This document shows, piece after piece, positions 34,276 through 42,735 of a DNA stretch of 64,000 nt. Within the stretch, counting starts at the first letter, position 1; each line of letters opens with the position of its first letter. The position numbers were made by a program, and so were the translations under genes. Origin of the DNA: an uncultured Bacteroidia bacterium (GTDB taxonomy: Bacteria; Bacteroidota; Bacteroidia; Bacteroidales; UBA932); the NCBI GenBank assembly GCA_902790635.1, contig CADASN010000007.1:1-64000 (forward strand). Reading direction: 5' to 3'. Below the pieces are notes generated by a model. The model was given only the letters and a program-made list of their open reading frames with translations. It was not told the DNA's origin and did not search any database.

Positions 34276-34417
34276 GCGCCGTCAGTAGAAATGCTTCTTG
34301 CTGCTGGCGAATGGCAATTGCGCCGTCAGTAGAAATGCTTCTTGCTGCCGGCGAATGGCAATTGCGCCGTCAGTAGAAATACTTCTTGCTGCCGGCGAAT
34401 GGCAATTGCGCCGTCAG
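34276..34417. repeat. 44-bp direct tandem repeat, 3.2 copies
   Basis: Units 34276-34319, 34320-34363 and 34364-34407 differ by one or two bases (for example GCT to ACT), then 10 bases of a fourth. No spacers, so this is not a CRISPR array. Confidence 0.9.
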
Positions 34418-34609
34418 CGAAACGCGAAAAAAGCGTTTCGCCGCCGGCTTCCGGGGCTTTTCGGTTTTGGTGTTCCCGGTGTCGTGGCGAAGGTCTTGTT
34501 CGCCGGAGGCGGCAGGCTTGCCGCCGGACAAGCAGAAAAAGCTTGCCCGGCAGCAAGCTGCCGCCTTTCCCGGCTTCTAATGATGGACTCCAGGAGTAGA
34601 ACACCTGCC

Positions 34610-34700
34610 GCCAGGGGCAAAACAGGCTCTCTGCGCCCCTGGCACGCCAAAAAAGAAGCCGCCAGGGGCAAATCAACCCTTTATTGCCCCTGGGGGCGGC
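34610..34700. repeat. GCCAGGGGCAAA-family repeat
   Basis: GCCAGGGGCAAA at 34610-34621 and 34661-34672, each followed by an inverted GCCCCTGG, giving two hairpin-forming units. Same family as 1241-1406 and 2937-3104. Confidence 0.8.
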
Positions 34701-35000
34701 GGCGGGGGATGAAGGAAAGCTTCCGCAATGTTTTGCACTGTCGGAGCTGGAATTGCATACGAGCGTAGCGAGGCGCCTTACAGGCGCGTGCCGAAGGGAG
34801 AAGCGATGCGACGACCGAAAGGCACCGGTCGAAGCGTAGCGGAGACCGCATGCCCCTGGGGGCAGCCGCGGAGCGGCGGGGGATAGAGGAAAGCATCGCG
34901 GAGCGATGCAACTGGTCCGTGAACATAATTCACGGGCCAATTCGGAGCGGAGCGATGGGGGGGAGTCTGAGGGGATCGCCCCTCAGTCATAGTGGAACGC

Positions 35001-35046
35001 GGATGCAACTGGACTGTGAATGAAAATTCACGGGCCAGTTGCATCC
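35001..35046. repeat. 46-bp hairpin with a related copy at 34905
   Basis: Arms 35001-35012 and 35035-35046 (GGATGCAACTGG) are perfect, with an inner GTGAAT/ATTCAC pair. A degenerate relative (GATGCAACTGG to CACGGGCCAATT) lies at 34905-34945. Confidence 0.7.
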
Positions 35047-35149
35047 CTGCGACTGGCCCGTTACTTAACCTAAACTTAAACTATGAAAAACTTCGATGCT
35101 AAAGTAGAGAGTTTTTCGGATAAATGCAAGTTTTGGTCTGAATTTTTCG

Positions 35150-35157
35150 TATTTTTG
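35150..35157 (+). promoter_or_regulatory. -7 box of the M16 peptidase gene
   Basis: TATTTTTG lies 31 bases before the ATG at 35189. Confidence 0.5.
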
Positions 35158-35188
35158 CAGCCGTTGGTTAGCTTATAACGCATTTATT

Positions 35189-38092
35189 ATGAAAAAGAAA
35201 CTCTTTTGGCTCGTGTCGGCCGTGCTTCTGTTGCTGGCACTCGGTTCTTGCAAGCGCTATGAAACCGTTTCCGGTGATCCCTTGCAGACAAAGATCTACA
35301 CCCTCGACAACGGCATGAAGATCTTCATGTCCGTCAACAAAGAACAACCCCGCATCCAGACCTACATGGCGGTCAAGGTCGGCAGCAAGAACGACCCTTC
35401 CGAGACCACGGGCCTGGCCCATTATTTCGAGCACCTGATGTTCAAGGGCACGGAGTCGTTCGGTACGACGGATTTTGAGGCGGAGAAGCCGCTGCTGGAT
35501 GAAATCGAACGCCTGTTCGAAGTGTACCGCGTGACGACGGATGAAGCGGAGCGCCAGGCGATCTATCACCAGATCGACTCGGTGAGCTACGAGGCTTCCA
35601 AGATCGCGATTCCGAATGAATATGATAAGTTGATGGCGGTCATCGGTGCCGACGGCACCAATGCCTGGACCTCCTCCGACGAGACCGTCTATACCGAGGA
35701 CATCCCCTCGAACCAGATCGACAACTGGGCCCGCATCCAGGCCGACCGTTTCCGCCACGGAGTGATCCGCGGCTTCCACACGGAGCTGGAGACCATCTAT
35801 GAGGAGAAGAACATGTCCCTGACCCAGGACAGCCGCAAGCTCTGGGAGGCCATCGACCAGGCCCTCTTCCCGCACCATCCGTACGGGCAGCAGACCACCC
35901 TGGGCAGCCAGGAGCACCTGAAGAACCCGTCCATCACCAACGTCAAGAAGTACCACGATGTCTATTATGTCCCCAACAACATCGCGGTCTGCGTGTCCGG
36001 TGACTTCAATCCGGACGAGATGGTGGCGGCCATCGAGAAGTATTTCGGCGACTGGGAGCCCAATCCTGAGATCCCGACGCTGAAGTTTGAGCCGGAGGCC
36101 CCCATCACGGAGCCGATCGAGCGTGAGGTGTTCGGCCTGGAGGCCGAAAACCTGGCCCTGGCGTGGCGCCTGCCCGCCCCGTCCGACCTGAAGACTGCCG
36201 CGGTCGCGGAGATCGCGGGTTCCGTGCTCTACAACGGCCAGGCCGGCCTGATGGACCTGGACGTGAACCAGCTGCAGAAAGCCCTCTTCGTCTATGGCGG
36301 CTATGAGGCCCAGGCGGACTACAGCTATTTCCTGACCATGGGCAGCCCCAAGCAGGGCCAGACCCTGGAGGAAGTGCGCGACCTGATCCTCGCCGAGGTG
36401 GCCAAGCTGCGCAGCGGTGACTTCGACGAAGCACTCCTGGCCGCTACGGTCAACAACATCAAGCTGAACAAGATGCGTCAGCTGGAGCGCAACAGCGCCC
36501 GTGCTCGGAGCTATGTGACCGCTTTCATCAACGGCATTCCCTGGAAGGATGCCTGCAAGGACATCGAGCGCCTGGAAGCCGTGACCAAGGAGGATGTCGT
36601 CGCTTTCGCGAACGAGTACCTCGGGGAGAAAGCCTACGCCGTGGTGTACAAGCGCCAGGGCGAGGACAAGACCGTCCAGAAGGTCTCCGCCCCGAAGATC
36701 ACCCCGATCGTGACGAACCGCGACAAGACCAGCGCCTTCCTGACGGAGATCCAGAACAGCGTGGTGAAGCCCATCGAGCCGGTCTTCGTCAACTTTGACA
36801 AGGATATGGCCAAGTTCACCCTGACCGAAGGGGCCGAGGTGCTCTATAAGAAGAATGCACTGAATGACGTATTCAACCTGCAGATCGTTTACAATTGCGG
36901 TACGCAGCAGGATCCCGCGCTCGGACTGGCCATGAACTACCTGAGCTATCTGGGCACGCCGGAGATGAGCGCCGAGGAGATGGCTTCCCGGATGTACGGG
37001 CTGGCCTGCAGCTACAGCGGCGGAGCCGGTGCCTCCCAGAGTTCGATCCGCATCAGCGGTCTGTCGGAGAACATGGGCGAGGCGCTGCGCCTGGTCGAGA
37101 GCCTGGTGCAGAACGCCGTGCCTGACGAAGCCATCCTGGCGAACCTGAAAGCGGACATGCTGAAGGACCGTGCCGACGCAAAGAAATCGCAGAGCAGCTG
37201 CTTCAGCGCCCTGGAGAGCTATGCTTTCTACGGTCCGGACTTCATCAAGGCCACGACCCTCAACAACGAGGCGCTGATGGCCCTCACGTCCGAGGAACTC
37301 CTCGCCAAGGTGCGCGAGGTGTTCCAGCAGGGACACGAGATTCTCTATTATGGCCCGATGTCCGAGAGTGAGGTGAAGACCGTCCTGGCGGATGCCCATT
37401 ATGTGGCGGAAGGCGCCCGGATGCTGCCCGAGCAGTACCCGGTCTATCAGCGTACCCCGTCCGACCGCGTGCTGCTGGCACAGTATGACGCGGCGCAGTT
37501 GTACTATATCCAGTACTCCAACCGCGGGGAGACCTACGACGCTTCCCAGGCGGGAGATATCGCCCTGTACAACGAGTATTTCGGCGGCGGCATGAACACG
37601 ATTGTCTTTCAGGAGATGCGCGAGGCGCGTGGCCTGGCCTACAGCGCGTATGCCGATCTGGAAGAGCCGAGTTTCAAGGATGACAACTACATATTCCTCG
37701 CTTTCATCGCCACGCAGAACGACAAGATGCGCCAGGCGGTCGAAGCATTCGACGAGATCATTAATGACATGCCGGAGTCCGAGGCCGCTTTTGCCGTCGC
37801 GAGGGAGGCCCTGCTGAGCCGTCTGCGCACGCAGCGCACGACGGGCATGGACGTGCTGCGCAGCTACCTGGCCTGCCGCCGTCTCGGTATCGCCGAGCCG
37901 TCCGACAAGGCTGTCTTCGAGAAGGCGCAGGGTGCAACCCTCGCCGATGTGGTGGCAACCCAGCAGAAATGGGTCGAGGATCGCGACTATACGTACTTGA
38001 TCCTGGGTGACATCAAGGACCTGGACACCAAGTTCCTCTCTACGCTCGGGCCCATCCAGCAGGTGAGCCTTGAAGAAATCTTCGGTTATTAA
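35189..38092 (+). CDS. M16 family zinc peptidase, lipoprotein
   Basis: 967 aa; lipobox LALGSC (Cys21). It contains two M16 halves. The N-terminal half has the inverted zinc motif HYFEH (His78) and the downstream ETIYEEKN glutamate, typical of an active pitrilysin-like domain; the C-terminal half has ARGLAYSAYADLEEPSF and lacks HxxEH, as usual for the regulatory half. Such surface peptidases degrade peptides in the periplasm or outside the cell. The gene is followed by menA 6 bases later, so the two may be co-transcribed. Confidence 0.9.
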   Translation: MKKKLFWLVSAVLLLLALGSCKRYETVSGDPLQTKIYTLDNGMKIFMSVNKEQPRIQTYMAVKVGSKNDPSETTGLAHYFEHLMFKGTESFGTTDFEAEKPLLDEIERLFEVYRVTTDEAERQAIYHQIDSVSYEASKIAIPNEYDKLMAVIGADGTNAWTSSDETVYTEDIPSNQIDNWARIQADRFRHGVIRGFHTELETIYEEKNMSLTQDSRKLWEAIDQALFPHHPYGQQTTLGSQEHLKNPSITNVKKYHDVYYVPNNIAVCVSGDFNPDEMVAAIEKYFGDWEPNPEIPTLKFEPEAPITEPIEREVFGLEAENLALAWRLPAPSDLKTAAVAEIAGSVLYNGQAGLMDLDVNQLQKALFVYGGYEAQADYSYFLTMGSPKQGQTLEEVRDLILAEVAKLRSGDFDEALLAATVNNIKLNKMRQLERNSARARSYVTAFINGIPWKDACKDIERLEAVTKEDVVAFANEYLGEKAYAVVYKRQGEDKTVQKVSAPKITPIVTNRDKTSAFLTEIQNSVVKPIEPVFVNFDKDMAKFTLTEGAEVLYKKNALNDVFNLQIVYNCGTQQDPALGLAMNYLSYLGTPEMSAEEMASRMYGLACSYSGGAGASQSSIRISGLSENMGEALRLVESLVQNAVPDEAILANLKADMLKDRADAKKSQSSCFSALESYAFYGPDFIKATTLNNEALMALTSEELLAKVREVFQQGHEILYYGPMSESEVKTVLADAHYVAEGARMLPEQYPVYQRTPSDRVLLAQYDAAQLYYIQYSNRGETYDASQAGDIALYNEYFGGGMNTIVFQEMREARGLAYSAYADLEEPSFKDDNYIFLAFIATQNDKMRQAVEAFDEIINDMPESEAAFAVAREALLSRLRTQRTTGMDVLRSYLACRRLGIAEPSDKAVFEKAQGATLADVVATQQKWVEDRDYTYLILGDIKDLDTKFLSTLGPIQQVSLEEIFGY

Positions 38093-38098
38093 TCAAGG

Positions 38099-38995
38099 AT
38101 GACCGCGAAAGCCTGCCTTCGCTCGATGCGGCTTCGCACGTTGCCGCTCTCGCTCGCCGGGATCACCCTCGGGGTGCTCCTGGCGGCCGGAGGGCACGAT
38201 TTCAGTGGGCTGACCGTCGCGCTGCTGGCGCTGACTACGGTCTGCCTGCAGATCCTGAGCAATCTTTCGAATGAATTGGGGGATACCCTGCACGGTACGG
38301 ATCGTTCCGACCGGCAGGGTATCCATTATTCTATCCAGGACGGAGAGATGACGGTGGCGGACATGAAGCGGCTGATCGCCTGCTTCGCCGTTTTGAGCTG
38401 CCTCTTCGGCGCCGGTATGGTCTGGAGCGCTTTCGGGACACTGTGGGCGCCGCTGCCGCCGGCTTTTCTCGCCCTCGGCGGAGCCGCCGTCTGGGCGGCG
38501 ATGCATTATACGCTCGGCGAGAACCCCTACGGCTACCGCGGGCTGGGGGACCTTTTCGTTTTCATTTTCTTCGGGCTGGCGACCGTGTGCGGCGGGTATT
38601 TCCTGACCTGCCTGGACTGGTCCTGGCTCATCCTGCTGCCGGCTTCAGCCATCGGCTGCTTTAGTGTCGCAGTGCTGAATGTCAACAACATCCGGGACAT
38701 GAAGAGCGATGCGCAGACGCGCACCACCGTGGCCATCCGCCTGGGGGAGAAGCGCGCGCGGATCTACCAGACGGTGCTGATCGCGGCGGGCTGGGTGCTG
38801 ATGACAGCTTTCGCCCTGACGGGGCAGCCGTCGTGGTGGCGTTTCGCTTATGTGCTGGCGCTGCCGGGTTTCATCCGGCACCTCAAGGGCGTCTGGACGC
38901 TGCGGGACCGGGCGCTGGACCCGATGCTCCCGCTACTGGTTATCAGTACGTTCGCCTTTGCCCTTCTGGGCGGCATCGGATTTCTTTTCCCCTGA
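38099..38995 (+). CDS. menA: 1,4-dihydroxy-2-naphthoate octaprenyltransferase
   Basis: 298 aa membrane protein of the UbiA family with about nine hydrophobic helices. It attaches the polyprenyl tail to DHNA to form demethylmenaquinone. The first Asp-rich motif is NLSNELGDTLHGTDRSDR; the second lies in NVNNIRDMKSDAQTRTTVAIRLG. The last 63 bases overlap the convergent ubiE gene, whose product methylates the MenA product. Confidence 0.95.
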   Translation: MTAKACLRSMRLRTLPLSLAGITLGVLLAAGGHDFSGLTVALLALTTVCLQILSNLSNELGDTLHGTDRSDRQGIHYSIQDGEMTVADMKRLIACFAVLSCLFGAGMVWSAFGTLWAPLPPAFLALGGAAVWAAMHYTLGENPYGYRGLGDLFVFIFFGLATVCGGYFLTCLDWSWLILLPASAIGCFSVAVLNVNNIRDMKSDAQTRTTVAIRLGEKRARIYQTVLIAAGWVLMTAFALTGQPSWWRFAYVLALPGFIRHLKGVWTLRDRALDPMLPLLVISTFAFALLGGIGFLFP

Positions 38996-39682
38996 GTACA
39001 TGCGGCAGAGTCCGCAGGTGAATGCCTTGTGGTGCACCTCGGTGTAGCCGCAGCGTACCATCGTGGCCATCCACGCGCGGCGGCCGGGGAAGGCCTGCAC
39101 CGACGCGGGCAGGTAGCGGTAGGCTGCCTTGTCGCCGGAGATGAGCCCGCCGATCCACGGTACGAAGTGCATGAAATAGAGGTTGTAGCCCCAGCGGAGC
39201 AGCTTGTTCTCCGGGACGGAGAGTTCGAGGATGACCAGCCGCCCGCCGGGACGCAGCACGCGCAGGATCTCCGAGAGCGCCGCTTCGCGGTGCTCGAAAT
39301 TGCGGATGCCGAAGGCAATGGTGACCGCATCGAAAGTGCCGTCCGCGAAGGGCATCGCCTCGCTGTCGCCCTGCAGGCAGCTGATGCGCTCCTGCAATCC
39401 GGCTTTCTCTACCTTTTTCTTCATCACGGCGAGCATCCCTTCGGACAGGTCGAGTCCGGTCACCTGCGTGTCCGGGTGTGCGGCGCGCGCGATCGCCAGG
39501 CTGAAGTCTCCCGTGCCGCAGGCGATGTCGAGAATCTGCTGCGGCCGGCCGGGCGTGACGATCCCGCGCAGCGCGCGGCGGCGCCAGCTGCGGTCCACAC
39601 CGAGGGACATCAGGTGGTTGAGGCGGTCGTAGTCGGGAGCGATCCCGTCGAACATCTGCCGGATCTTGTTTTTGCTGGGCAT
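38933..39682 (-). CDS. ubiE: Demethylmenaquinone methyltransferase
   Basis: 249 aa (also called menG). It methylates demethylmenaquinone to menaquinone using SAM. Motifs: FDGIAPDYDRLNHLMSLGVDRSWRRR, SAM-binding ILDIACGTGDFSLAIA, TGLDLSEGML and TIAFGIRNFEHREAALSEILRVLRPGG. About 20 C-terminal residues (KKSDAAQKGKGERTDNQ) go beyond the usual end and lie in the overlap with menA. A tRNA gene with its own terminator lies upstream on the same strand. Confidence 0.95.
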   Translation of the reverse strand: MPSKNKIRQMFDGIAPDYDRLNHLMSLGVDRSWRRRALRGIVTPGRPQQILDIACGTGDFSLAIARAAHPDTQVTGLDLSEGMLAVMKKKVEKAGLQERISCLQGDSEAMPFADGTFDAVTIAFGIRNFEHREAALSEILRVLRPGGRLVILELSVPENKLLRWGYNLYFMHFVPWIGGLISGDKAAYRYLPASVQAFPGRRAWMATMVRCGYTEVHHKAFTCGLCRMYSGEKKSDAAQKGKGERTDNQ

Positions 39683-39690
39683 GACTTACG

Positions 39691-39715
39691 AAAAAGTCCG
39701 GCTCTGGGACCGGAC
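39691..39715 (-). terminator. Terminator of the tRNA-Gly gene
   Basis: On the minus strand GTCCGG-8 nt-CCGGAC is followed by five T. It lies 3 bases after the encoded CCA end and 9 bases before the ubiE start, so it separates the two transcripts. Confidence 0.85.
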
Positions 39716-39717
39716 CG

Positions 39718-39791
39718 TGGAGCAGGATAAGGGAGTCGAACCCTCCTCCTTGGCTTGGGAAGCCAATGCACTACCGATGTGCTAATCCTGC
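39718..39791 (-). tRNA. tRNA-Gly (anticodon CCC)
   Basis: 74 bases including an encoded CCA. The acceptor stem GCAGGAT pairs with ATCCTGC; the D stem is GCAC/GTGC, the anticodon stem TTGGC/GCCAA and the loop TTCCCAA, giving anticodon CCC for GGG. The T stem is GAGGG/CCCTT with one G-T pair; the T loop is TTCGACT. The discriminator base is T. Confidence 0.95.
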
Positions 39792-39873
39792 CGAGTGCGT
39801 AATTGAACCATATTCGAAACTGTTTGGTACAGCAGTGATATCCAACTACGATGCAAATATAGTAATTATTTCG

Positions 39874-39881
39874 TAATTTTG
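39874..39881 (+). promoter_or_regulatory. -7 box of the xyl operon
   Basis: TAATTTTG lies 23 bases before the xylB ATG. A clear -33 element is not visible, which would suit activator-dependent control; this is inference. Confidence 0.5.
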
Positions 39882-39904
39882 GCTACTTGAAACAAAACTG
39901 AACC

Positions 39905-41386
39905 ATGTATTCTCTGGGTATAGATGTCGGATCTTCTTCCGTCAAAGTAGCCCTGCTTGACATAGCGGGCGGTAAATGTGTTTGTTCGGCCACCAACCCC
40001 AAAACCGAGGCGCATATCAAGGCGGTCCGCAAGGGTTGGGCGGAGCAGGACCCCAAGTCCTGGTGGAAATATATGACTGCGGGCATCAAGGAGATGGCTG
40101 CCGCGGGCTTCGACATGGGCAAGGTGGTGTCGATCGGCATCTCCTACCAGATGCACGGCCTCGTGGCGCTGGACAAGGATGGCGAGCCGGTGCGCGACGC
40201 CATCATCTGGTGCGACTCCCGCGCCGTTTCGATCGGCTCGGAGGCCCTGCAGGCCATCGGCTACGAACGCTGCATGGAGCACCTGCTCAATTCACCGGGC
40301 AATTTCACGGCTTCCAAACTGGCCTGGGTGAAGCGCAACGAACCGGACAACTACGCCCGGATCTGGCGTTTCATGCTCCCGGGCGACTACATCGCCTACC
40401 GCCTGACCGGCGAGACCACCACCACGGCCACCGGCATGTCCGAGGGCATCCTCTGGGACTTCGTCGATAAGCGCCGGGCGCATTTCGTCGCAGACTATTA
40501 CGGCATCGAATCGGACAAGTTCTGCCCGGTGGTGCCGGCCATCGGCGAGCAGGGGCGTACCACCGCCGCCATCCAGGACGAGCTCGGCATCGCCGCCGGC
40601 ACGCCCGTGTCCTACCGCGCCGGCGACCAGCCCAACAACGCCTTCTCCCTGGACGTCCTCGAGCCGGGCGAGATCGCCGCGACGGGCGGTACCAGCGGCG
40701 TGGTGTACGGCGTGACCGACGTCCCGAAAGCGGACCCGCAGTCGCGGGTCAATACCTTCCTGCACGTCACCGCCTCCGCCACGGAGCCGCGTCTGGGCGT
40801 GCTCCTCTGCATCAACGGTACCGGTATCATGAACTCCTGGGCGCATCGCAACATCAGCCCGGAGCTCAGCTATCCGGAGATGAACGAGCTGGCCGCCACC
40901 TCGCCCGTGGGCGCCGACGGCCTGCTGGTCCTGCCCTTCGGCAACGGTGCGGAGCGTGTCCTCGCGAACCGCAGCATCGGCGCCCGCCTGGTCGGCGTGG
41001 ACCTGGTGCGCCATGACAAGGCACACATCCTGCGTGCCGTCCAGGAGGGCATCGCGTTCTCCTTCCGCTACGGTATCGACATCATGAAGGACATGGGCCT
41101 GAAGCCGGATGTCATCCGCGCCGGCAAGGCCAACATGTTCCTCAGTCCGCTGTTCCGCTCGACGCTCGCCACCCTGTGCGACGCCCGCATCGAGCTCTTC
41201 GACACCGACGGCTCGCTGGGTGCCGCCCGCGGGGCTGCGCTGGGCGCCGGCATCTACCAGACCACGGCGGAAGCTTTCGCGACCCTCGAGCGGCTCGACG
41301 TCATCGAGCCCGAGACCGAGTGGAAGCAGCCACTGGAGCAGTCCTACAGCCGCTGGAAACAAGAAGTCAGTAATTCGCTTAAATAA
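39905..41386 (+). CDS. xylB: Xylulokinase
   Basis: 493 aa FGGY-family kinase. It phosphorylates D-xylulose to xylulose 5-phosphate, the second step of xylose use. Visible: N-terminal LGIDVGSSSVKVALLD (phosphate-binding), SYQMHGLVALDKDGEPVRDAIIWCDSRA, GDQPNNAFSLDVL and ATGGTSGVVYGVTD, and the C-terminal GAARGAALGAGIY. It is followed by xylA after 27 bases, in operon order xylB-xylA-xylE. Confidence 0.95.
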   Translation: MYSLGIDVGSSSVKVALLDIAGGKCVCSATNPKTEAHIKAVRKGWAEQDPKSWWKYMTAGIKEMAAAGFDMGKVVSIGISYQMHGLVALDKDGEPVRDAIIWCDSRAVSIGSEALQAIGYERCMEHLLNSPGNFTASKLAWVKRNEPDNYARIWRFMLPGDYIAYRLTGETTTTATGMSEGILWDFVDKRRAHFVADYYGIESDKFCPVVPAIGEQGRTTAAIQDELGIAAGTPVSYRAGDQPNNAFSLDVLEPGEIAATGGTSGVVYGVTDVPKADPQSRVNTFLHVTASATEPRLGVLLCINGTGIMNSWAHRNISPELSYPEMNELAATSPVGADGLLVLPFGNGAERVLANRSIGARLVGVDLVRHDKAHILRAVQEGIAFSFRYGIDIMKDMGLKPDVIRAGKANMFLSPLFRSTLATLCDARIELFDTDGSLGAARGAALGAGIYQTTAEAFATLERLDVIEPETEWKQPLEQSYSRWKQEVSNSLK

Positions 41387-41413
41387 CTATAATCAATTTT
41401 ATCTCAAATCATT

Positions 41414-42733
41414 ATGGCAAACAAAGAGTATTTTCCCCAAGTAGGTAAAATCAAATTCGAAGGCACTGAGTCCAAGAACCCCCTCGCATTCCATTATTAT
41501 GATGCGGAGAAGGTGGTCTGCGGCAAGAAGATGAAGGATTGGCTGAAGTTTGCGATGGCCTGGTGGCACACCCTGGGCCAGGCTTCCGGCGACCCCTTCG
41601 GCGGACAGACCCGCAGCTATGAGTGGGATACGCCTGAATGCCCCTACGAGCGCGCCCGCGCCAAGGCCGACGCCGGTTTCGAAATCATGCAGAAGCTTGG
41701 CATCGAGTACTACTGCTTCCATGATATCGACCTGGTCGAGGACACCGAGGACATCGCGGAGTACGAGGCCCGCATGAAGGACATCACCGACTATCTCCTC
41801 GAGAAGCAGAAGGCTACCGGTATCAAGAACCTGTGGGGCACCGCCAACGTGTTCGGCAACAAGCGCTACATGAACGGCGCCGCCACCAACCCGCAGTTCG
41901 ACATTGTCGCCCGCGCCGCTCTCCAGATCAAGAACGCCATCGACGCCACCATCAAGCTGGGCGGCACCGGTTACGTGTTCTGGGGTGGCCGCGAAGGCTA
42001 CTACACCCTGCTGAACACCCAGATGCAGCGGGAGAAGGACCACCTGGCCAAGATGCTCGCCGCGGCCCGCGACTATGCCCGCGCCAAGGGCTTCAAGGGT
42101 ACCTTCCTCATCGAGCCGAAGCCGATGGAGCCGACCAAGCACCAGTACGACGTCGATACGGAGACCGTGATCGGCTTCCTGCGCGCCAACGGCCTGGACA
42201 AGGACTTCAAGGTCAATATCGAGGTCAACCACGCCACCCTGGCCGGCCACACCTTCGAGCACGAGCTCACCGTGGCCGTGGACAACGGTTTCCTGGGCAG
42301 CGTTGACGCCAACCGCGGCGACGCCCAGAACGGCTGGGATACCGACCAGTTCCCCGTGAACGCCATCGACCTCACGCAGGCCCTCATGCAGATCATCCGC
42401 AACGGCGGCCTGAAGGACGGCGGTTTCAACTTCGACGCCAAGCTCCGTCGTTCTTCCACCGATCCTGAGGACATCTTCATCGCCCACATCAGCGGTATGG
42501 ATACCATTGCCCACGCCCTGCTGAACGCTGCCGCGATGCTCGAAGAGAGCCCGCTCTGCGAGATGGTCGCCAAGCGCTATGCTTCTTTCGACAGCGGCCT
42601 CGGCAAGAAGTTCGAAGAAGGCAAGGCCACCCTGGAGGATCTGTACGAGTACGCCAAGAAGAACGGCAACCCTGTCGCCGAGTCCGGCAAGCAGGAGCTG
42701 TATGAGACCTTCCTGAACCTCTACGCGAAGTAG
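41414..42733 (+). CDS. xylA: Xylose isomerase
   Basis: 439 aa class II xylose isomerase. It converts D-xylose to D-xylulose. Visible: FAMAWWHTLGQASGDPFGGQTR, CFHDIDLV with the catalytic His, VFWGGREGYYTLLNT, EPKPMEPTKHQYD (metal-binding Glu), NHATLAGHTFEHEL and GSVDANRGDAQNGWDTDQFP. Length and motifs match Bacteroidetes and plant-degrader enzymes. It is followed by the transporter gene 2 bases later. Confidence 0.97.
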   Translation: MANKEYFPQVGKIKFEGTESKNPLAFHYYDAEKVVCGKKMKDWLKFAMAWWHTLGQASGDPFGGQTRSYEWDTPECPYERARAKADAGFEIMQKLGIEYYCFHDIDLVEDTEDIAEYEARMKDITDYLLEKQKATGIKNLWGTANVFGNKRYMNGAATNPQFDIVARAALQIKNAIDATIKLGGTGYVFWGGREGYYTLLNTQMQREKDHLAKMLAAARDYARAKGFKGTFLIEPKPMEPTKHQYDVDTETVIGFLRANGLDKDFKVNIEVNHATLAGHTFEHELTVAVDNGFLGSVDANRGDAQNGWDTDQFPVNAIDLTQALMQIIRNGGLKDGGFNFDAKLRRSSTDPEDIFIAHISGMDTIAHALLNAAAMLEESPLCEMVAKRYASFDSGLGKKFEEGKATLEDLYEYAKKNGNPVAESGKQELYETFLNLYAK

Positions 42734-42735
42734 TA

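Larger units (their letters stand above)
34140..35188. other. 1-kb non-coding region built from repeats and palindromes
   Basis: No gene is supported. In order it holds 44-bp tandem repeats (34276-34417), a GCGAAACGC hairpin (34417-34441), a GGCGGCAGGCTTGCCGCC-type palindrome near 34508, two GCCAGGGGCAAA units (34610, 34661), a stretch where GAGCGTAGCGAGG-type words recur (34745-34910), and two related hairpins (34905-34945 and 35001-35046). The last 100 bases hold the M16 gene promoter. Confidence 0.7.

Noticed and set aside
34276-34417. CRISPR-like array
   Set aside because: The 44-bp units are contiguous with no spacers, and no cas genes are nearby.
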